A DNA stretch of 64,000 bases from Aphanocapsa lilacina HA4352-LM1 (GCA_019359725.1 JAHHGR010000007.1:20823-84822); one strand, 5' to 3'. Counted from the stretch's first letter, positions 16,955-27,068 are shown. The notes: generated from the letters alone by a model not told the origin. Made by a program: numbers and translations.

Positions 16955-17533
16955 TCAGAGCGCCCCGGTGCGCAGCCCAGCGGTCACCAGGGCAAGGACG
17001 GCTTGGAGTTCTGCTTCACAGGCTGGATTTGCCGTCACCAGGTGCGGGTGGTGAAAGCGCACCGTGGCGTTCCAGACCGCCCGTGCAGCGGCCGGCGGGT
17101 CGGTCATCTGAAACTCTCCTGAGGCGGCACCGTCGGCCAGGATGCGCTCCAGTTGACCCAGCAGCGTCTCGACGTGGCGGGCGACGACGCCGCGCGCCGC
17201 CTCGGCCACGCCGTGGTACATCGCAAAGTGCTCGGGATCGTCGCTGATTTTGCGCCGCTTCTGCTGCCAGAGGCCCACCGCCCAGCCTTCCAGGCGCTCC
17301 GCCGCCGGCCCGTCGGCCAGAGCAATCGGTTCGAGCGCTCCTGAGACGGTGCGCAGCCAGCGCTCGGCGACGGCGTCGAGCAAATCGGCTTTGCTCGCAA
17401 AATGCCGGTAGACGTTGGCGTGGCTCATGCCCAGGTGGCGGGCCACGTCGGTCACGGTGAGCTTGGCCGGGCCGTGGCGGCGCAGGAGCAATTCGGCGGT
17501 TTCGAGAATGCGGGAGCGGGTGATGTCGGACAC
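16955..17533 (-). CDS. TetR-family transcriptional regulator
   Basis: A 192-residue protein. The N-terminal helix-turn-helix reads ILETAELLLRRHGPAKLTV, then DVARHLGMSHANVYRHFASK, the classic TetR DNA-binding core ending in YRHF-SK. The rest is a helical ligand domain with no recognised ligand. It lies about 50 bases downstream of the aldo/keto reductase gene on the same strand, so it may be co-transcribed with it and control it or itself. Confidence 0.9.
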   Translation of the reverse strand: MSDITRSRILETAELLLRRHGPAKLTVTDVARHLGMSHANVYRHFASKADLLDAVAERWLRTVSGALEPIALADGPAAERLEGWAVGLWQQKRRKISDDPEHFAMYHGVAEAARGVVARHVETLLGQLERILADGAASGEFQMTDPPAAARAVWNATVRFHHPHLVTANPACEAELQAVLALVTAGLRTGAL

Positions 17534-17583
17534 TGCAGTGGCGGCTGCGGCCCAGTAGACACTGCCGGAAGCTTATCCGGTGC

Positions 17584-18564
17584 TCAGCTGTCCAGCATGG
17601 CCATTTGATCCGTACTGTAGCGCGTCCCGGCCACAGCGGCGGGCGGCACGGCCGCCGCGATGCGCTCCATATCCTCGGCGCTCAAATGCACCTGAGCGGC
17701 AGCCAGGGCTTCGCTCAGCCGGGCGGGCCGCCGTGCGCCTACCAGAGGTACGATGTCCTCGCCGCGCGCCAGTACCCAGGCGATCGCCAGCTGTGCCACC
17801 CCCACGCCTTTTTCGGCCGCCAGCGTCCGCAGCGCTTCGACCAGGGCGAGGTTGTTCTGCAGATTCTCCCCCGCAAAGCGCGGCAAGTGCGTCCGAAAAT
17901 CGTCCGCCGCGAACGGGCCTGCGGCCCGCTCGCTCAGTAACCCCCGCGAGAGCACCCCGTAGGCCACCAGCCCGATGCCCAGGGCGCGCACGGTTGGGAG
18001 TACCTCAGCCTCGATGTCGCGGGTGAGCAGCGAGTACTCGATTTCAAGCGCTGCAATCGGGTGGACGGCGTGGGCGCGGCGCACTGTGGCGGCGGACGCC
18101 TCCGACAGGCCGATGTAGCGGACGTAGCCCGCCTGGACCATTTCGGCGATGGCGCCGACGGTCTCCTCGATGGGCACGGCCGGGTCGATGCGCGCGGGCT
18201 GGTAGAGATCGACATGGTCCGTCCCCAGGCGGCGCAGGGTGTAGGCGAGAGCCGTCTTCACCGCCGCCGGGCGGGCGTCAAAACCGAGAAAAGTCCCATC
18301 CGGGGCGCGCTGGGCGCCAAATTTGACCGAGAGAAACACCTGCTCGCGTCGGTCTGCAAGCGCCTCGCGCAACAACATTTCGTTGTGCCCCATGCCGTAA
18401 AAATCGCCGGTGTTGAACAGGGTTATCCCCGCGTCGAGGGCCTGGTGGATGGTGGCGATGCTCTCCTGTTCGTCGGCTTTGCCGTAAAAATCCGACATCC
18501 CCATGCACCCAAGGCCGAGGGCTGATACGCGCGGTCCCCCTTTGCCCAATTGCCGCTGTTCCAT
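17584..18564 (-). CDS. Aldo/keto reductase
   Basis: A 326-residue NADPH-dependent oxidoreductase with a TIM-barrel layout: LGLGCMGMSDFYG at the start, FNTGDFYGMGHNE (Asp and Tyr of the active site), LSVKFG (Lys), then VDLYQPARIDPAVPIEETVG, RYIGLSE, AYGVLSRGLL and LVGARRPARL (cofactor binding). The position usually occupied by the catalytic His is within QPARID, a variant known in a subset of these enzymes. The substrate is unknown. A 31-bp inverted repeat lies about 50 bases upstream of the start and may be its operator. Confidence 0.9.
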   Translation of the reverse strand: MEQRQLGKGGPRVSALGLGCMGMSDFYGKADEQESIATIHQALDAGITLFNTGDFYGMGHNEMLLREALADRREQVFLSVKFGAQRAPDGTFLGFDARPAAVKTALAYTLRRLGTDHVDLYQPARIDPAVPIEETVGAIAEMVQAGYVRYIGLSEASAATVRRAHAVHPIAALEIEYSLLTRDIEAEVLPTVRALGIGLVAYGVLSRGLLSERAAGPFAADDFRTHLPRFAGENLQNNLALVEALRTLAAEKGVGVAQLAIAWVLARGEDIVPLVGARRPARLSEALAAAQVHLSAEDMERIAAAVPPAAVAGTRYSTDQMAMLDS

Positions 18565-18612
18565 GGCTCGTATCCTGAAATAGATGGCTATACGCCCAGG
18601 TTCTCACAGGCT

Positions 18613-18643
18613 ATGACAAATTTCAATATTTGTTATTTGTCAT
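18613..18643. promoter_or_regulatory. 31-bp inverted repeat, candidate operator
   Basis: ATGACAAAT and its exact complement ATTTGTCAT are separated by 13 AT-rich bases (TTCAATATTTGTT). It lies in the 157-base divergent gap between the aldo/keto reductase (start 18564, minus) and the HisN-like phosphatase (start 18722, plus). The symmetry and AT-richness against a GC-rich background suggest a regulator binding site. The TetR protein encoded downstream of the reductase is an obvious candidate, but unproven. Confidence 0.5.
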
Positions 18644-18721
18644 TTGCGGTTTCTGGGCGACGGGCTGCCCGGTGGGTGTAGACGGTGAAGCGGGAGTGGA
18701 TTCGATTCAGAGGAGAAGCAG

Positions 18722-19543
18722 ATGGGGCAACACGAAAGGCGCCGCGAGCAGTTGGATTTTGCCCTGGAGTTGGCGCGGGTTGCCGAGGAGGCGATCATGC
18801 CGCACTTTCGCACGGCGGTTGCTGAATACAAAGGCGACGGCTCGGAGGTGACTGCGGCGGATCGTTCGGCTGAGCGGGCGATGCGCGAGCGCATCGCCGG
18901 GGTGTATCCCGGGGCCGCTATTTTGGGGGAGGAATTCGGCGGTGAGGCGGGGCCCGTCAGCGGCGAGCAGTGGGTCATCGATCCGATCGACGGCACTACT
19001 TCCTTTGTGCTTGGCCTACCGATGTTCGGTACGCTCATCGCCCTGTTGGAGGACAGTCAACCGGTGGTCGGGGTGATCCACATGCCGGCGATGGGCGAGA
19101 CCGTCTACGCGGGCCGGGGGCTCGGCTGCTGGTTCGCCCCCGGTGGCGGGCAGGCCGTGCGGGTGCACGCCGCCCCGGCGGTGGGTCTGCAGGAGGCCTT
19201 CGCTTCCTCGACCGGTATCCACTCCTCAGACATTTGGCACCGGGCCGGTCAGGCACCCTACCGGCTCGCGGCCCTCATCAACGCAACCAAAAAGTTTCGT
19301 TTTGTGGGCGACTGCGTGCAGCACGCTTTGGTCTGCCGGGGACGGTTGCATCTGGCGGTCGATACGCTGATGAATCCCTGGGACACCGCCGCCCTGGTGC
19401 CCTGTGTGCGCGAGGCGGGCGGTGTGGCGGCCACCCTGGAGGGCAACGAGGACGCCGTGGTCTTCGGCGGCAACTTCATCTGCGCCTGCAGCCCGGCTCT
19501 GCTCCACGAAGCGCTGGCGGTGCTTTCGCCAGTGCAGAAATAA
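18722..19543 (+). CDS. Inositol-monophosphatase-family phosphatase, HisN-like
   Basis: A 273-residue metal-dependent phosphatase. ILGEEFGGE provides Glu metal ligands, WVIDPIDGTTSF is the signature with the two Asp ligands, and MNPWDTAALVPCVREAGG is the second signature. LGLPMFGTLIAL next to the first motif is closer to HisN-type histidinol-phosphatases than to inositol monophosphatase, so it may remove phosphate from histidinol phosphate. SuhB- or CysQ-like roles are alternatives. It is followed by a small gene after six bases and may be co-transcribed with it. Confidence 0.87.
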   Translation: MGQHERRREQLDFALELARVAEEAIMPHFRTAVAEYKGDGSEVTAADRSAERAMRERIAGVYPGAAILGEEFGGEAGPVSGEQWVIDPIDGTTSFVLGLPMFGTLIALLEDSQPVVGVIHMPAMGETVYAGRGLGCWFAPGGGQAVRVHAAPAVGLQEAFASSTGIHSSDIWHRAGQAPYRLAALINATKKFRFVGDCVQHALVCRGRLHLAVDTLMNPWDTAALVPCVREAGGVAATLEGNEDAVVFGGNFICACSPALLHEALAVLSPVQK

Positions 19544-19548
19544 TAGCG

Positions 19549-20169
19549 ATGGCCTACGGATTGCACTGGGAATGGCGCGGATTCGGACCATTGGATCCGG
19601 CGGTGCGCGAGCGCATCGAAGCGCTGCCTACCGCCCAGCCCGGCGTTCGCGAGGAAACGGACAGCTATCTATGGACTCCCCAGTGCACAGCGAACGTCAA
19701 ATTTCGCACTTTCGGCGAGGGGAGCCTCAAATTCAAGCGTCTGGTGCGCGTCAACGGCCCTGTGCAGCTATGGCTTGAAGATCCGCGCGAGGAGTACCGG
19801 TTGCCAGTGCTCCCGGAGGCGGTACGGAAACTGGCGGAGGTGCTGGGTGTGGTTTTGCCGCTCGCCGACGGCCCGGTGGAGCGGGCGACTTTGTGGCAGT
19901 GGCTCCAGCAGGCAGAGGGGGTACGGATCGTCGAGGTCAAAAAAAGACGAACCGTTCACACCTGGCTCGGTAACGGAATGCAAGCGAGTATCGAACTTGC
20001 GGATATCTTGACACCGCAGCCGCTGCAAAGTGTGGGCATCGAGGGGGGCGACCAAACAGAGGCGGCGGCGAACGCTGTCGTGTCCGCCCACGACGCGCTC
20101 GAAGTGGGAGATGTACTCGTGGCGCTCAGTTACCTAGACATGTTGCGCCGCTGGGCCAATCATGAGTAG
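19549..20169 (+). CDS. Hypothetical protein, possibly CYTH-like
   Basis: About 206 residues. The start at 19549 lies six bases after the phosphatase stop. An opening GLHWEWRGFG, alternate charged strands such as NVKFRTFGEGSLKFKRLVR, and VEVKKRRTVHTW resemble the basic strand patterns of CYTH/triphosphate-tunnel proteins, but I cannot place all the tunnel residues. The C-terminal 40 residues (QTEAAANAVVSAHDALEV) are helical. Coupling to the phosphatase gene suggests a related job. Confidence 0.65.
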   Translation: MAYGLHWEWRGFGPLDPAVRERIEALPTAQPGVREETDSYLWTPQCTANVKFRTFGEGSLKFKRLVRVNGPVQLWLEDPREEYRLPVLPEAVRKLAEVLGVVLPLADGPVERATLWQWLQQAEGVRIVEVKKRRTVHTWLGNGMQASIELADILTPQPLQSVGIEGGDQTEAAANAVVSAHDALEVGDVLVALSYLDMLRRWANHE

Positions 20170-20266
20170 CAGGCATTTGGGGTAAGGGTGCAATCTTTTA
20201 CCTCAGGTTTCTATGCTGACTTTTTTGCAATTCAGCCTTTATCGATTTTGCAATAGCGCTTTTGGT

Positions 20267-20533
20267 TTACAGGGCGTGACGTAGGAGGCTGCCTAGGAAA
20301 CTGACCGCCGATAACTCCGCCGCTGGCTCAGTGTAATTGGGTATCTGGTCAAACTGATCTCTGTCCGCAAGCAAGAAGCACGCAGCATTGTAATGCCTTT
20401 CTCGGACCATTCTTTTGCAAAAAATTTCGTATCGCTGAGCGTAACTTGTTTCTCGGAATTCTGGTAACACTGGAAAATGCGGTTCAGTGAAAACATTGGC
20501 TGAAATATCAGAACTCGGAAGTGAGTCGCTCAT
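20267..20533 (-). CDS. Small hypothetical protein, partner of the DNA methylase
   Basis: An 88-residue protein that starts within the stop of the DNA methylase gene (ATGA overlap at 20530-20533), so it is translationally coupled. ETSYAQRYEIFCKRMVRERH and YNAACFLLADR look like a helical domain. I do not recognise the family. By context it could be a fragment of the cognate restriction enzyme or a helper subunit. Base composition here (about 47 percent GC) is well below the neighbours, a sign of horizontal transfer. Confidence 0.6.
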   Translation of the reverse strand: MSDSLPSSDISANVFTEPHFPVLPEFRETSYAQRYEIFCKRMVRERHYNAACFLLADRDQFDQIPNYTEPAAELSAVSFLGSLLRHAL

Positions 20534-21210
20534 TGTGTGATTTCAGGAGATATATTTATGACTCCTCCGGGTTCGTAGGGTTTGCCAAGGAAGCTGTTGC
20601 CATTGCCCGTCGCCTCAAGCGTTGCATTAGCAATCTTGTACCAGATGATAGGAGCTAAGTTGTCAAAGCCAATAGCCCGGCAATGTTCCTGGATACTGGC
20701 GTGTAGTGGAAAGACCCTGTGCCTGCCGAAGCTGCGGCGTGAAACACAAACATCTCCCACGACAATCACCAGCCGACCTCCCGGTATCAGAATACGTAGA
20801 ACATTCTGCCAGACGCGATCCAGTTGATCTAGGAACTGTTCATAATCCTCAATGTCACCCAATTGATTCTCGCTGCTGATGTACTGCTTGAGAGTCCAAT
20901 ATGGCGGCAAAGTAACGACCAAGTGTACGCTCTCGTCCGGTACAGCGTGCAAGCTTCTGCTATCACCCAATAGCAGCCGGTGAGTTGAAGGCAACTGTCT
21001 AGTACGTTGCTGAAGCTCCTGCATCAGTTCTTCACTTTTGCTAATAGCTGGAATAGCTTTTTGCTCGTCAGCTATTAACAACTCCTGTGCCTTCTGGGGA
21101 ATGATATCACCGCCATCTAACGCAATCGTTAAAGGATCTGGACCCAAAGGGAGCGCAAGCTGGGTCACAATCCGAACTGTGCGCAAATGTATTTCTTTCG
21201 TCGTTGTCAT
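20530..21210 (-). CDS. DNA (N4-cytosine/N6-adenine) methylase, apparently truncated
   Basis: About 226 residues. HRLLLGDSRSLHAVPDESVH then VVTLPPYW is motif IV (S/D-P-P-Y; here TLPPYW) of beta-class methylases, and LIPGGRLVIVVGDV follows. The usual C-terminal part with motif I (F-x-G-x-G for SAM binding) is missing: the protein stops after KPYEPGGVINISPEITQ. Either the gene was shortened or SAM binding is provided otherwise. It is AT-richer than the flanks. The ATG at 21210 is used; a GTG at 21234 would add eight residues. No restriction enzyme is recognisable next to it. Confidence 0.75.
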   Translation of the reverse strand: MTTTKEIHLRTVRIVTQLALPLGPDPLTIALDGGDIIPQKAQELLIADEQKAIPAISKSEELMQELQQRTRQLPSTHRLLLGDSRSLHAVPDESVHLVVTLPPYWTLKQYISSENQLGDIEDYEQFLDQLDRVWQNVLRILIPGGRLVIVVGDVCVSRRSFGRHRVFPLHASIQEHCRAIGFDNLAPIIWYKIANATLEATGNGNSFLGKPYEPGGVINISPEITQ

Positions 21211-21409
21211 GGCCGAGTAGAATGATTGCTGCACATCATACCAAGAAGTAGCGTTGCATCTAGCGCAATCGGCACACGGAGCCCCAGGAATAGCGGATCC
21301 TGTGCGGTGGAGTATGGAAGAGTTCTTTGCAGATAGCTGCTAGCGCAAGAATTGAGCTAAATCAACCTGACGACTAAGCTCTGCATTGCGCTCATCACGG
21401 GTTGTGTCC

Positions 21410-22369
21410 CTACTTCGGGCTCATCGCGAGCATCCGCTCGATGGGAGCGAGGGCGCGCAGGCGGGTGGCTTCTTCGAGGGTGACCTCGGGGGTGCGATCG
21501 CGCATGCACAGGTAAAGCTTCTCGAGGGTGTTGAGGCGCATGAAAGGGCATTCGTTGCAGGCGCACTCGGCCTCGGGCGGCGCCGGGATAAAGCGCTTGT
21601 CGGGGTGGGTTTTTTCCATCTGGTGCAAGATGCCCGCCTCGGTAACCACGATAAAGGCGCGGCTGTCGCTGGTGCCCGCGTACTTGAGCAGGGCGGTGGT
21701 CGAACCGACAAAATCGGCGTGGCACAGCACCGCCGGTTCGCACTCGGGGTGGGCGATCACCTCGGCGTCGGGGTGGCGCACCTTGAGGGCGATGAGCTTT
21801 CGCTCCGAAAATGTCTCGTGCACCACGCACGTCCCCGGCCACAGCACCATCTCCCGCCCGCTCTGCGCCATCACGTAGCGGCCGAGGTTGCGGTCGGGGG
21901 CAAAGACAATCGGTTGGTCCTTGGGGATTTGATTGACGATGGCAGCCGCGTTGGCCGAGGTGCAGATGATGTCGCTGAGCGCCTTGACCGCCGCCGAGCA
22001 GTTGATATAAGAAATGACGATGTGGCCCGGGTAGGCCCGCAGAAATTCGGCGAACCGGTCGGGCGGGCAGTTGTCAGAAAGCGAGCAGCCGGCGGCCAGA
22101 TCCGGCAGGAGCACCTGTTTGGTGGGGTTGAGAATCTTGGCGGTCTCGGCCATGAAGTGCACACCCGCAAAGACGATCACCTGGGCGTCGGTGGCGGCGG
22201 CCTGGCGTGCGAGCCCGAGCGAGTCGCCGATGTAGTCGGCCACATCCTGGATGTCGGGATCCTGGTAGTAGTGCGCCAGGATGACCGCGTTCAACTCGCG
22301 CTTGAGCCGCTCGATCTCAGCAAACAGATCCAGGCGGGGATCGATGGCGGGACGTTGGATAGTGAGCAT
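21410..22369 (-). CDS. nadA: Quinolinate synthase NadA
   Basis: A 319-residue enzyme that condenses iminoaspartate with dihydroxyacetone phosphate to quinolinate in NAD synthesis, using a [4Fe-4S] cluster. Seen: [41 protein letters not shown] (first cluster Cys), [25 protein letters not shown], and the C-terminal CACNECPFM cluster motif. It has the cyanobacterial length and layout. It is divergent from aroF, with a 142-base shared control region. Confidence 0.95.
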   Translation of the reverse strand: MLTIQRPAIDPRLDLFAEIERLKRELNAVILAHYYQDPDIQDVADYIGDSLGLARQAAATDAQVIVFAGVHFMAETAKILNPTKQVLLPDLAAGCSLSDNCPPDRFAEFLRAYPGHIVISYINCSAAVKALSDIICTSANAAAIVNQIPKDQPIVFAPDRNLGRYVMAQSGREMVLWPGTCVVHETFSERKLIALKVRHPDAEVIAHPECEPAVLCHADFVGSTTALLKYAGTSDSRAFIVVTEAGILHQMEKTHPDKRFIPAPPEAECACNECPFMRLNTLEKLYLCMRDRTPEVTLEEATRLRALAPIERMLAMSPK

Positions 22370-22511
22370 CGCTTGGCTTGGGGCTGTCTTTCCAGTTTAA
22401 CTTTTTGGGTGGGTGAGCCCCCAGGGGTGCTTAAACCCGCTTTTGGGATGGGCATTGTGTATGATGAGTACCGGTGTTGTGTATCTTTTGTATCTATTTG
22501 AGTGAGGCGGA

Positions 22512-23540
22512 ATGATCGTCATTATGCGTCCGGAAGCCACCGAGGCCGACATTGCGGCCGTGTGCCAGCGCGCCAACGAAATGGGTCTGGCGGGTCACCC
22601 CTGCTACGGTGTGCAGCAGGCGACAATCAGCATCATCGGCTTCGATGAATCCGTCTCGCCGGGAGATTTCAGCAGCCTGGGCGGGGTGGACCGGGTGGTG
22701 CGGGTGAGCACGCCCCACAAGCTCGCGAGCCGCCAGAGCGGCCTACCGGCCACGGCGATCAAGATTGCCCACGGCATCACCGTGGGCAGTGGCCTCACCT
22801 TCGTGGCCGGCCCCTGTTCGGTCGAAAGCCGCGAGCACATTGTGCACACCGCCCGGCTGGTGAAGGCGGGCGGCGCCTCGATGCTGCGGGCCGGGGCTTT
22901 TAAGCCGCGCACTTCGCCCTACCAGTTTCGCGGTCTGGGCGAAGCGGGCCTCGATTATCTGGCCGAAGCCGGGGCGGCGGCGGGGTTGCCGGTAGTTACC
23001 GAGGTGATGACCCCGGCGCTGGTCGAGAAGGTGGCCGCGCGCGCGGACGTGCTGCAGATCGGCACGCGCAACATGCAAAATTACGATTTGCTCCTGGCGG
23101 TGGGGCGCACCGACAAGCCGGTATTGCTCAAGCGGGGCATGTCCGCCACCCTGACGGAATTTTTGCTTGCCGCCGAGTACATCCTCTCGGCGGGCAACCC
23201 GAATGTGATCCTTTGCGAGCGGGGCATCCGCACCTTCGAGACCCACACCCGCAATACCCTCGATCTCTCGGCGGTGCCCGCCCTCAAGACGCTCACCCAC
23301 CTGCCGGTGGTGGTGGACCCGAGCCACGGCACGGGGCGGCGTGAACTGGTGCTGCCCATGGCCCGCGCTGCTGTCGCCTGCGGTGCCGACGGGCTGCTGG
23401 TCGAAGTGCACCCCGATCCGGATCGCTCGATTAGCGACGCCCAACAGGCAATCTCCCCGGAGATGTTCGCCCAACTGGTGCGCGATTGCCGGGCGATCTT
23501 TGCGGCACTGCACCCGGAGGCGGCTCGCACGCCCGTGTGA
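22512..23540 (+). CDS. aroF: 3-deoxy-7-phosphoheptulonate synthase (DAHP synthase, AroF/AroA-I-beta)
   Basis: A 342-residue class I-beta enzyme for the first step of the shikimate pathway, joining phosphoenolpyruvate and erythrose 4-phosphate. The first 70 residues form the ferredoxin-like regulatory domain ([14 protein letters not shown]), followed by the barrel with [34 protein letters not shown] and the metal-binding [12 protein letters not shown]. The regulatory domain implies feedback control by aromatic amino acids. A ribosome site GAGGCGG lies just before the ATG at 22512. Confidence 0.95.
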   Translation: MIVIMRPEATEADIAAVCQRANEMGLAGHPCYGVQQATISIIGFDESVSPGDFSSLGGVDRVVRVSTPHKLASRQSGLPATAIKIAHGITVGSGLTFVAGPCSVESREHIVHTARLVKAGGASMLRAGAFKPRTSPYQFRGLGEAGLDYLAEAGAAAGLPVVTEVMTPALVEKVAARADVLQIGTRNMQNYDLLLAVGRTDKPVLLKRGMSATLTEFLLAAEYILSAGNPNVILCERGIRTFETHTRNTLDLSAVPALKTLTHLPVVVDPSHGTGRRELVLPMARAAVACGADGLLVEVHPDPDRSISDAQQAISPEMFAQLVRDCRAIFAALHPEAARTPV

Positions 23541-23656
23541 TATTGAACCCGGGTGAAGGGGCACGGTTGCAATCAGACAATGCCCTTCTGTCAGCTCTTC
23601 AGCCGGGCCGGGCCGCCAGACGCTCGCCGATGGCGCTCAGTCGCATGGGAGCTTGC

Positions 23657-25573
23657 TCAGGCGCGCGGGGCGCTTACCGGTTCGGTGGACAGGCTTTCGC
23701 GGATCGTTTTGGCGATGCCGCTTGGGGTCAATCCCAGCATGTCGAGTAGTTGCGAGCGGCTGGCGTGGGTGACAAATTTGTCGTCGATGCCGATTCTCAG
23801 GGTCGGCACGGCAATCCCGCCGTCCATGAGCGCTTCGAGCACCGCCGAGCCGAAGCCGCCCATGCGGCAGCCTTCTTCGACCGTTACCACCCGGCCGATG
23901 CGGCGGGCCAAAGGCAGCAGCAATTCGGTGTCGAGGGGCTTGGCGAAGCGGGCGTTGACCACCGTCGCGTCGATGCCGTGTTCGCTCAGCAGCGCCGCCG
24001 CCTGCAGCGACGGGTGGACCATCGTGCCGATAGCCACGACGAGCAAGTCGCCGCCGCTGCGCAGCACCTCGGCTTTGCCCACCGGCAGCGGCTCCCAGCC
24101 CTCGGCCATCAGCGGCGCGCCGGAGCCCGAGCCGCGCGGGTAGCGCACGGCGATGGGTCCCTTGGTGTACTGAATGCCGGTCACCATCATTCGCTGCAAT
24201 TCGGCCTCGTCCTTTGGAGCCATCACCACCAGACCAGGAATCTGGCGCAGGTAGGCCAGGTCAAAGACGCCGTGGTGGGTAGGGCCGTCCTCGCCCACCA
24301 CTCCGGCGCGGTCGAGGCAGAAGAAGACCGGCAGATCCTGAATCGCCACATCGTGGACTATCTGATCGAAGGCGCGCTGCAGGAACGTCGAGTAGATGGC
24401 CGCCACCGGACGCATCCCGTCGGCAGCCAGGCCCGCCGCCATCGTCACGGCGTGCTGCTCGGCAATGCCCACGTCAAAGTAGCGCTCGGCAAAGCGTTCT
24501 TTAAATTTGTCGAGGCCGGTGCCGGTGGGCATCGCGGCGGTGATGCCCACGATCTTTTCGTTTTGCTCGGCAAGTTTCACCAGGGTCTGGGCGAAAACCG
24601 ATGTGTAGGCGGGCGGGGTCGGTTTGCTTGCGGGTTTGGCCTTGCCGGTGGCCAGATCAAAAGCACTCTGGGCGTGGTACTTGATCTGGTTTTGCTCAGC
24701 CACCTCGTAGCCCTTGCCCTTGACGGTGATCACGTGCAAGAAGACCGGCCCCGGCAGCGAATGGGCAAATTCAAAGGTTTCAATCAAATCGTTCAGGTTG
24801 TGGCCGTCGATGGGACCTAGGTAAGTAAAGCCCAGTTCTTCGAAGATCACCCCCGCCTTCGAGCGGGTCATCGTCATGTACTTGACGGTGTCTTTGAAGC
24901 GCTCGAATTCGGGGCTGAAGGTGGGGCCGACCAGCGGAATGTTGCGCAGTTGCGTCTCGAGGTTGCTGCGGATCTGGCGCAGGGCCGGGTCGGTGCGCAG
25001 CCGGTTGAGATAGAGCGACAGCCCCCCGACGTTTTCGGAAATGGACATTTCGTTGTCGTTGAGGATGACCATCAGGTTGGTCTTGCTCAGATGCCCGGCG
25101 TGGTTGAGGGCTTCGAGGGCCATGCCGCCGGTGAGCGCCCCGTCGCCGATGATCGCCACGACTTTGCGGTTGAGCCCCTGGAAGTCCCGCGCCAGGGCCA
25201 TTCCCAAAGCTGCTGAGATGCTCGTGGAGGCGTGACCCGCCCCCCAGCAGTCGAAGGGGCTCTCGGCGCGCTTGAGGTAACCGGCGAGGCCGTCTTTTTG
25301 GCGCAGGGTATGAAAGTTCGCGTAGCGCCCGGTGAGCATCTTGTGGGGGTAAGCCTGGTGGCCCACGTCCCATACCACCCGGTCGCGGTCGAGATCGAGC
25401 GTCTTGTAGAGAGCCAGGGTCAATTCGACCACCCCCAGGCCGGGGCCGAGGTGACCACCCGTCGCCGCCACCGTCTGCAGGTGCTTGTCGCGAATTTGCT
25501 GGGCCAGTCGGCCGAGTTGAGAGACAGAAAGATCGCGCAGCTGGTTCGGGTGGGAAAGATCGCTCAGATTCAT
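23657..25573 (-). CDS. dxs: 1-deoxy-D-xylulose-5-phosphate synthase
   Basis: A 638-residue thiamine-diphosphate enzyme making DXP from pyruvate and glyceraldehyde 3-phosphate at the head of the MEP isoprenoid pathway. Seen: [18 protein letters not shown], the ThDP motif [45 protein letters not shown], and the C-terminal transketolase domain. The length is normal. The ATG at 25573 begins with [16 protein letters not shown]. It is convergent with aroF and feeds carotenoids, chlorophyll phytyl tails and quinones. Confidence 0.96.
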   Translation of the reverse strand: MNLSDLSHPNQLRDLSVSQLGRLAQQIRDKHLQTVAATGGHLGPGLGVVELTLALYKTLDLDRDRVVWDVGHQAYPHKMLTGRYANFHTLRQKDGLAGYLKRAESPFDCWGAGHASTSISAALGMALARDFQGLNRKVVAIIGDGALTGGMALEALNHAGHLSKTNLMVILNDNEMSISENVGGLSLYLNRLRTDPALRQIRSNLETQLRNIPLVGPTFSPEFERFKDTVKYMTMTRSKAGVIFEELGFTYLGPIDGHNLNDLIETFEFAHSLPGPVFLHVITVKGKGYEVAEQNQIKYHAQSAFDLATGKAKPASKPTPPAYTSVFAQTLVKLAEQNEKIVGITAAMPTGTGLDKFKERFAERYFDVGIAEQHAVTMAAGLAADGMRPVAAIYSTFLQRAFDQIVHDVAIQDLPVFFCLDRAGVVGEDGPTHHGVFDLAYLRQIPGLVVMAPKDEAELQRMMVTGIQYTKGPIAVRYPRGSGSGAPLMAEGWEPLPVGKAEVLRSGGDLLVVAIGTMVHPSLQAAALLSEHGIDATVVNARFAKPLDTELLLPLARRIGRVVTVEEGCRMGGFGSAVLEALMDGGIAVPTLRIGIDDKFVTHASRSQLLDMLGLTPSGIAKTIRESLSTEPVSAPRA

Positions 25574-25699
25574 GCTTTGCTCTGCTGTGCTCCCATCAAA
25601 TATAACGAAATGTGCACCGACGCGCGCAAACCGCCCGAATTGGCCGTTTCTGGGCCAGTATTACTGCTTACCTGCCCAGGAAAGTCCAGGGTGCTGCCC

Positions 25700-26746
25700 C
25701 TAGCGGCCAAGCTGCGCCTGTCCGGCTGCCGCGAGTTCGCCGGGTGCGTAGACGCCGCTCTCGACGATGATCCCGGTGATGAGAGGGGCGGGGGTGACAT
25801 CGAAGGCGGGATTATAAAATTCGACGTCCTGCGGGCAGAGGGCCACCCCTTCGATGGTGCGCATCTCTTCGCTGTCGCGCTGTTCGATCGGGATCTGGTC
25901 TCCGCTCGGCAGATTGCAGTCCACTGTCGACCAGGGGGCGGCTACAAAGAAGGGCACACCGTAGTGCTTGGCGATGATCGCCACGCCGCAGGTGCCGATC
26001 TTGTTGGCGGTGTCGCCGTTGGCGGCGATCCGGTCGGCCCCCACCACCACCGCGTCCACCAGCCCCCGGCCGATGACGTGGGCGGCCATCGTGTCGGCCA
26101 GGACCGTGACCGGGATGCGCTCGTGCACCAGTTCCCAGGCGGTGAGGCGCGCCCCCTGCAGGCGCGGACGGGTCTCGTCGGCATAGACGCGCTCGAGTCT
26201 GCCCTCGCGGTGGGCGGAGCGCACCACCCCGAGGGCGGTGCCGTAACCGGCGGTGGCGAGCGCTCCGGCGTTGCAGTGGGTGAGCAGGCGCAACCGCTCG
26301 GGGGTGGCGGGCAGGGCCAGAAGGCCGTGCTCACCGATGGCGCGGCAGGTGGCGATGTCCCCTTCGAGGATGGCCGTCGCCTCGCGCTCCAGGCGCGCGA
26401 AGCTCGGATCCCGGCGTGCGACGGTGAGCATCCGGTCGATAGCCCAGAACAAATTGACGGCGGTGGGCCGGGTGGCGCGCAGGGTGGCGGCCACCCGCTC
26501 CAGGTGGGTGATCGGATCGCCCTGGGGTGCTTCTTGCCAACCCAGCACCATGCCGAAGGCGGCGGCCACCCCGATGGCGGGCGCCCCGCGCACGATCATC
26601 GTGCGGATGGCGGTGGCCATCTGATCGCTGGTGCGAATTTCGATGGTGCGGTAGATCCCTGGCAGGACCGTTTGATCGATGAGCACGCAGGCGTGCCCAT
26701 TCCACTGCACGGGCCGGATTTCGGACTGGACGGCGCTAAAAGTCAT
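25700..26746 (-). CDS. mtnA: S-methyl-5-thioribose-1-phosphate isomerase
   Basis: A 348-residue enzyme of the methionine salvage pathway that opens the ribose ring of MTR-1-P to the ribulose form. Seen: [26 protein letters not shown] with the catalytic Cys, and [19 protein letters not shown] with the catalytic Asp, ending in a Rossmann-like C-terminus. Length and order are standard for MtnA rather than an eIF2B-like homologue. The gene is between dxs and a small divergent membrane-protein gene. Confidence 0.95.
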   Translation of the reverse strand: MTFSAVQSEIRPVQWNGHACVLIDQTVLPGIYRTIEIRTSDQMATAIRTMIVRGAPAIGVAAAFGMVLGWQEAPQGDPITHLERVAATLRATRPTAVNLFWAIDRMLTVARRDPSFARLEREATAILEGDIATCRAIGEHGLLALPATPERLRLLTHCNAGALATAGYGTALGVVRSAHREGRLERVYADETRPRLQGARLTAWELVHERIPVTVLADTMAAHVIGRGLVDAVVVGADRIAANGDTANKIGTCGVAIIAKHYGVPFFVAAPWSTVDCNLPSGDQIPIEQRDSEEMRTIEGVALCPQDVEFYNPAFDVTPAPLITGIIVESGVYAPGELAAAGQAQLGR

Positions 26747-26770
26747 GGGTCGATAATACCAAGAGCATCG

Positions 26771-26986
26771 GTGCCCGGAGCCACCAGCCTTGTGCGCGAT
26801 GCCAGTTCGGTCGAAACCGGTGGGCTGGCCAATCCGGTGCTATCTACTGTTGAACTGTTGGGATCGGTACTGATGTCGGCTTTGGCGATCTTTGTGCCGG
26901 TACTCGCCGCGCTGGTGGCGGCGATTGTGGTGTTTGTGCTGATGGGGCGGCGGCGGCGGTTCACCACTGCAGCCTGGGGTTATTAA
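26771..26986 (+). CDS. Small single-span membrane protein
   Basis: An open frame of about 71 codons ending in a hydrophobic helix ([20 protein letters not shown]), then [13 protein letters not shown]. The start is uncertain: GTG at 26771 or 26792, or ATG at 26873 (37 residues). The ATG form, one helix with a positively charged cytoplasmic end, resembles the low-molecular-weight subunits of photosynthetic complexes, but it does not match any I can name. It is divergent from mtnA. Confidence 0.5.
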   Translation: MPGATSLVRDASSVETGGLANPVLSTVELLGSVLMSALAIFVPVLAALVAAIVVFVLMGRRRRFTTAAWGY

Positions 26987-27036
26987 AGCCACGATTCAAA
27001 TTGTGATGCAGCGATCAGTTTGCATCGGGTAGAACT

Positions 27037-27068
27037 GTTGTACTATGCTTCAGATTAATTTGTACAAC
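27037..27068. promoter_or_regulatory. Inverted repeat GTTGTAC ... GTACAAC upstream of the AbrB gene
   Basis: Two exact 7-base arms separated by 18 AT-rich bases (a near-integral number of helical turns between arm centres) end 16 bases before the AbrB start. The location, covering where a promoter should be, suggests autoregulation by the AbrB protein or control by another dimeric regulator. I cannot tell which. Confidence 0.5.
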
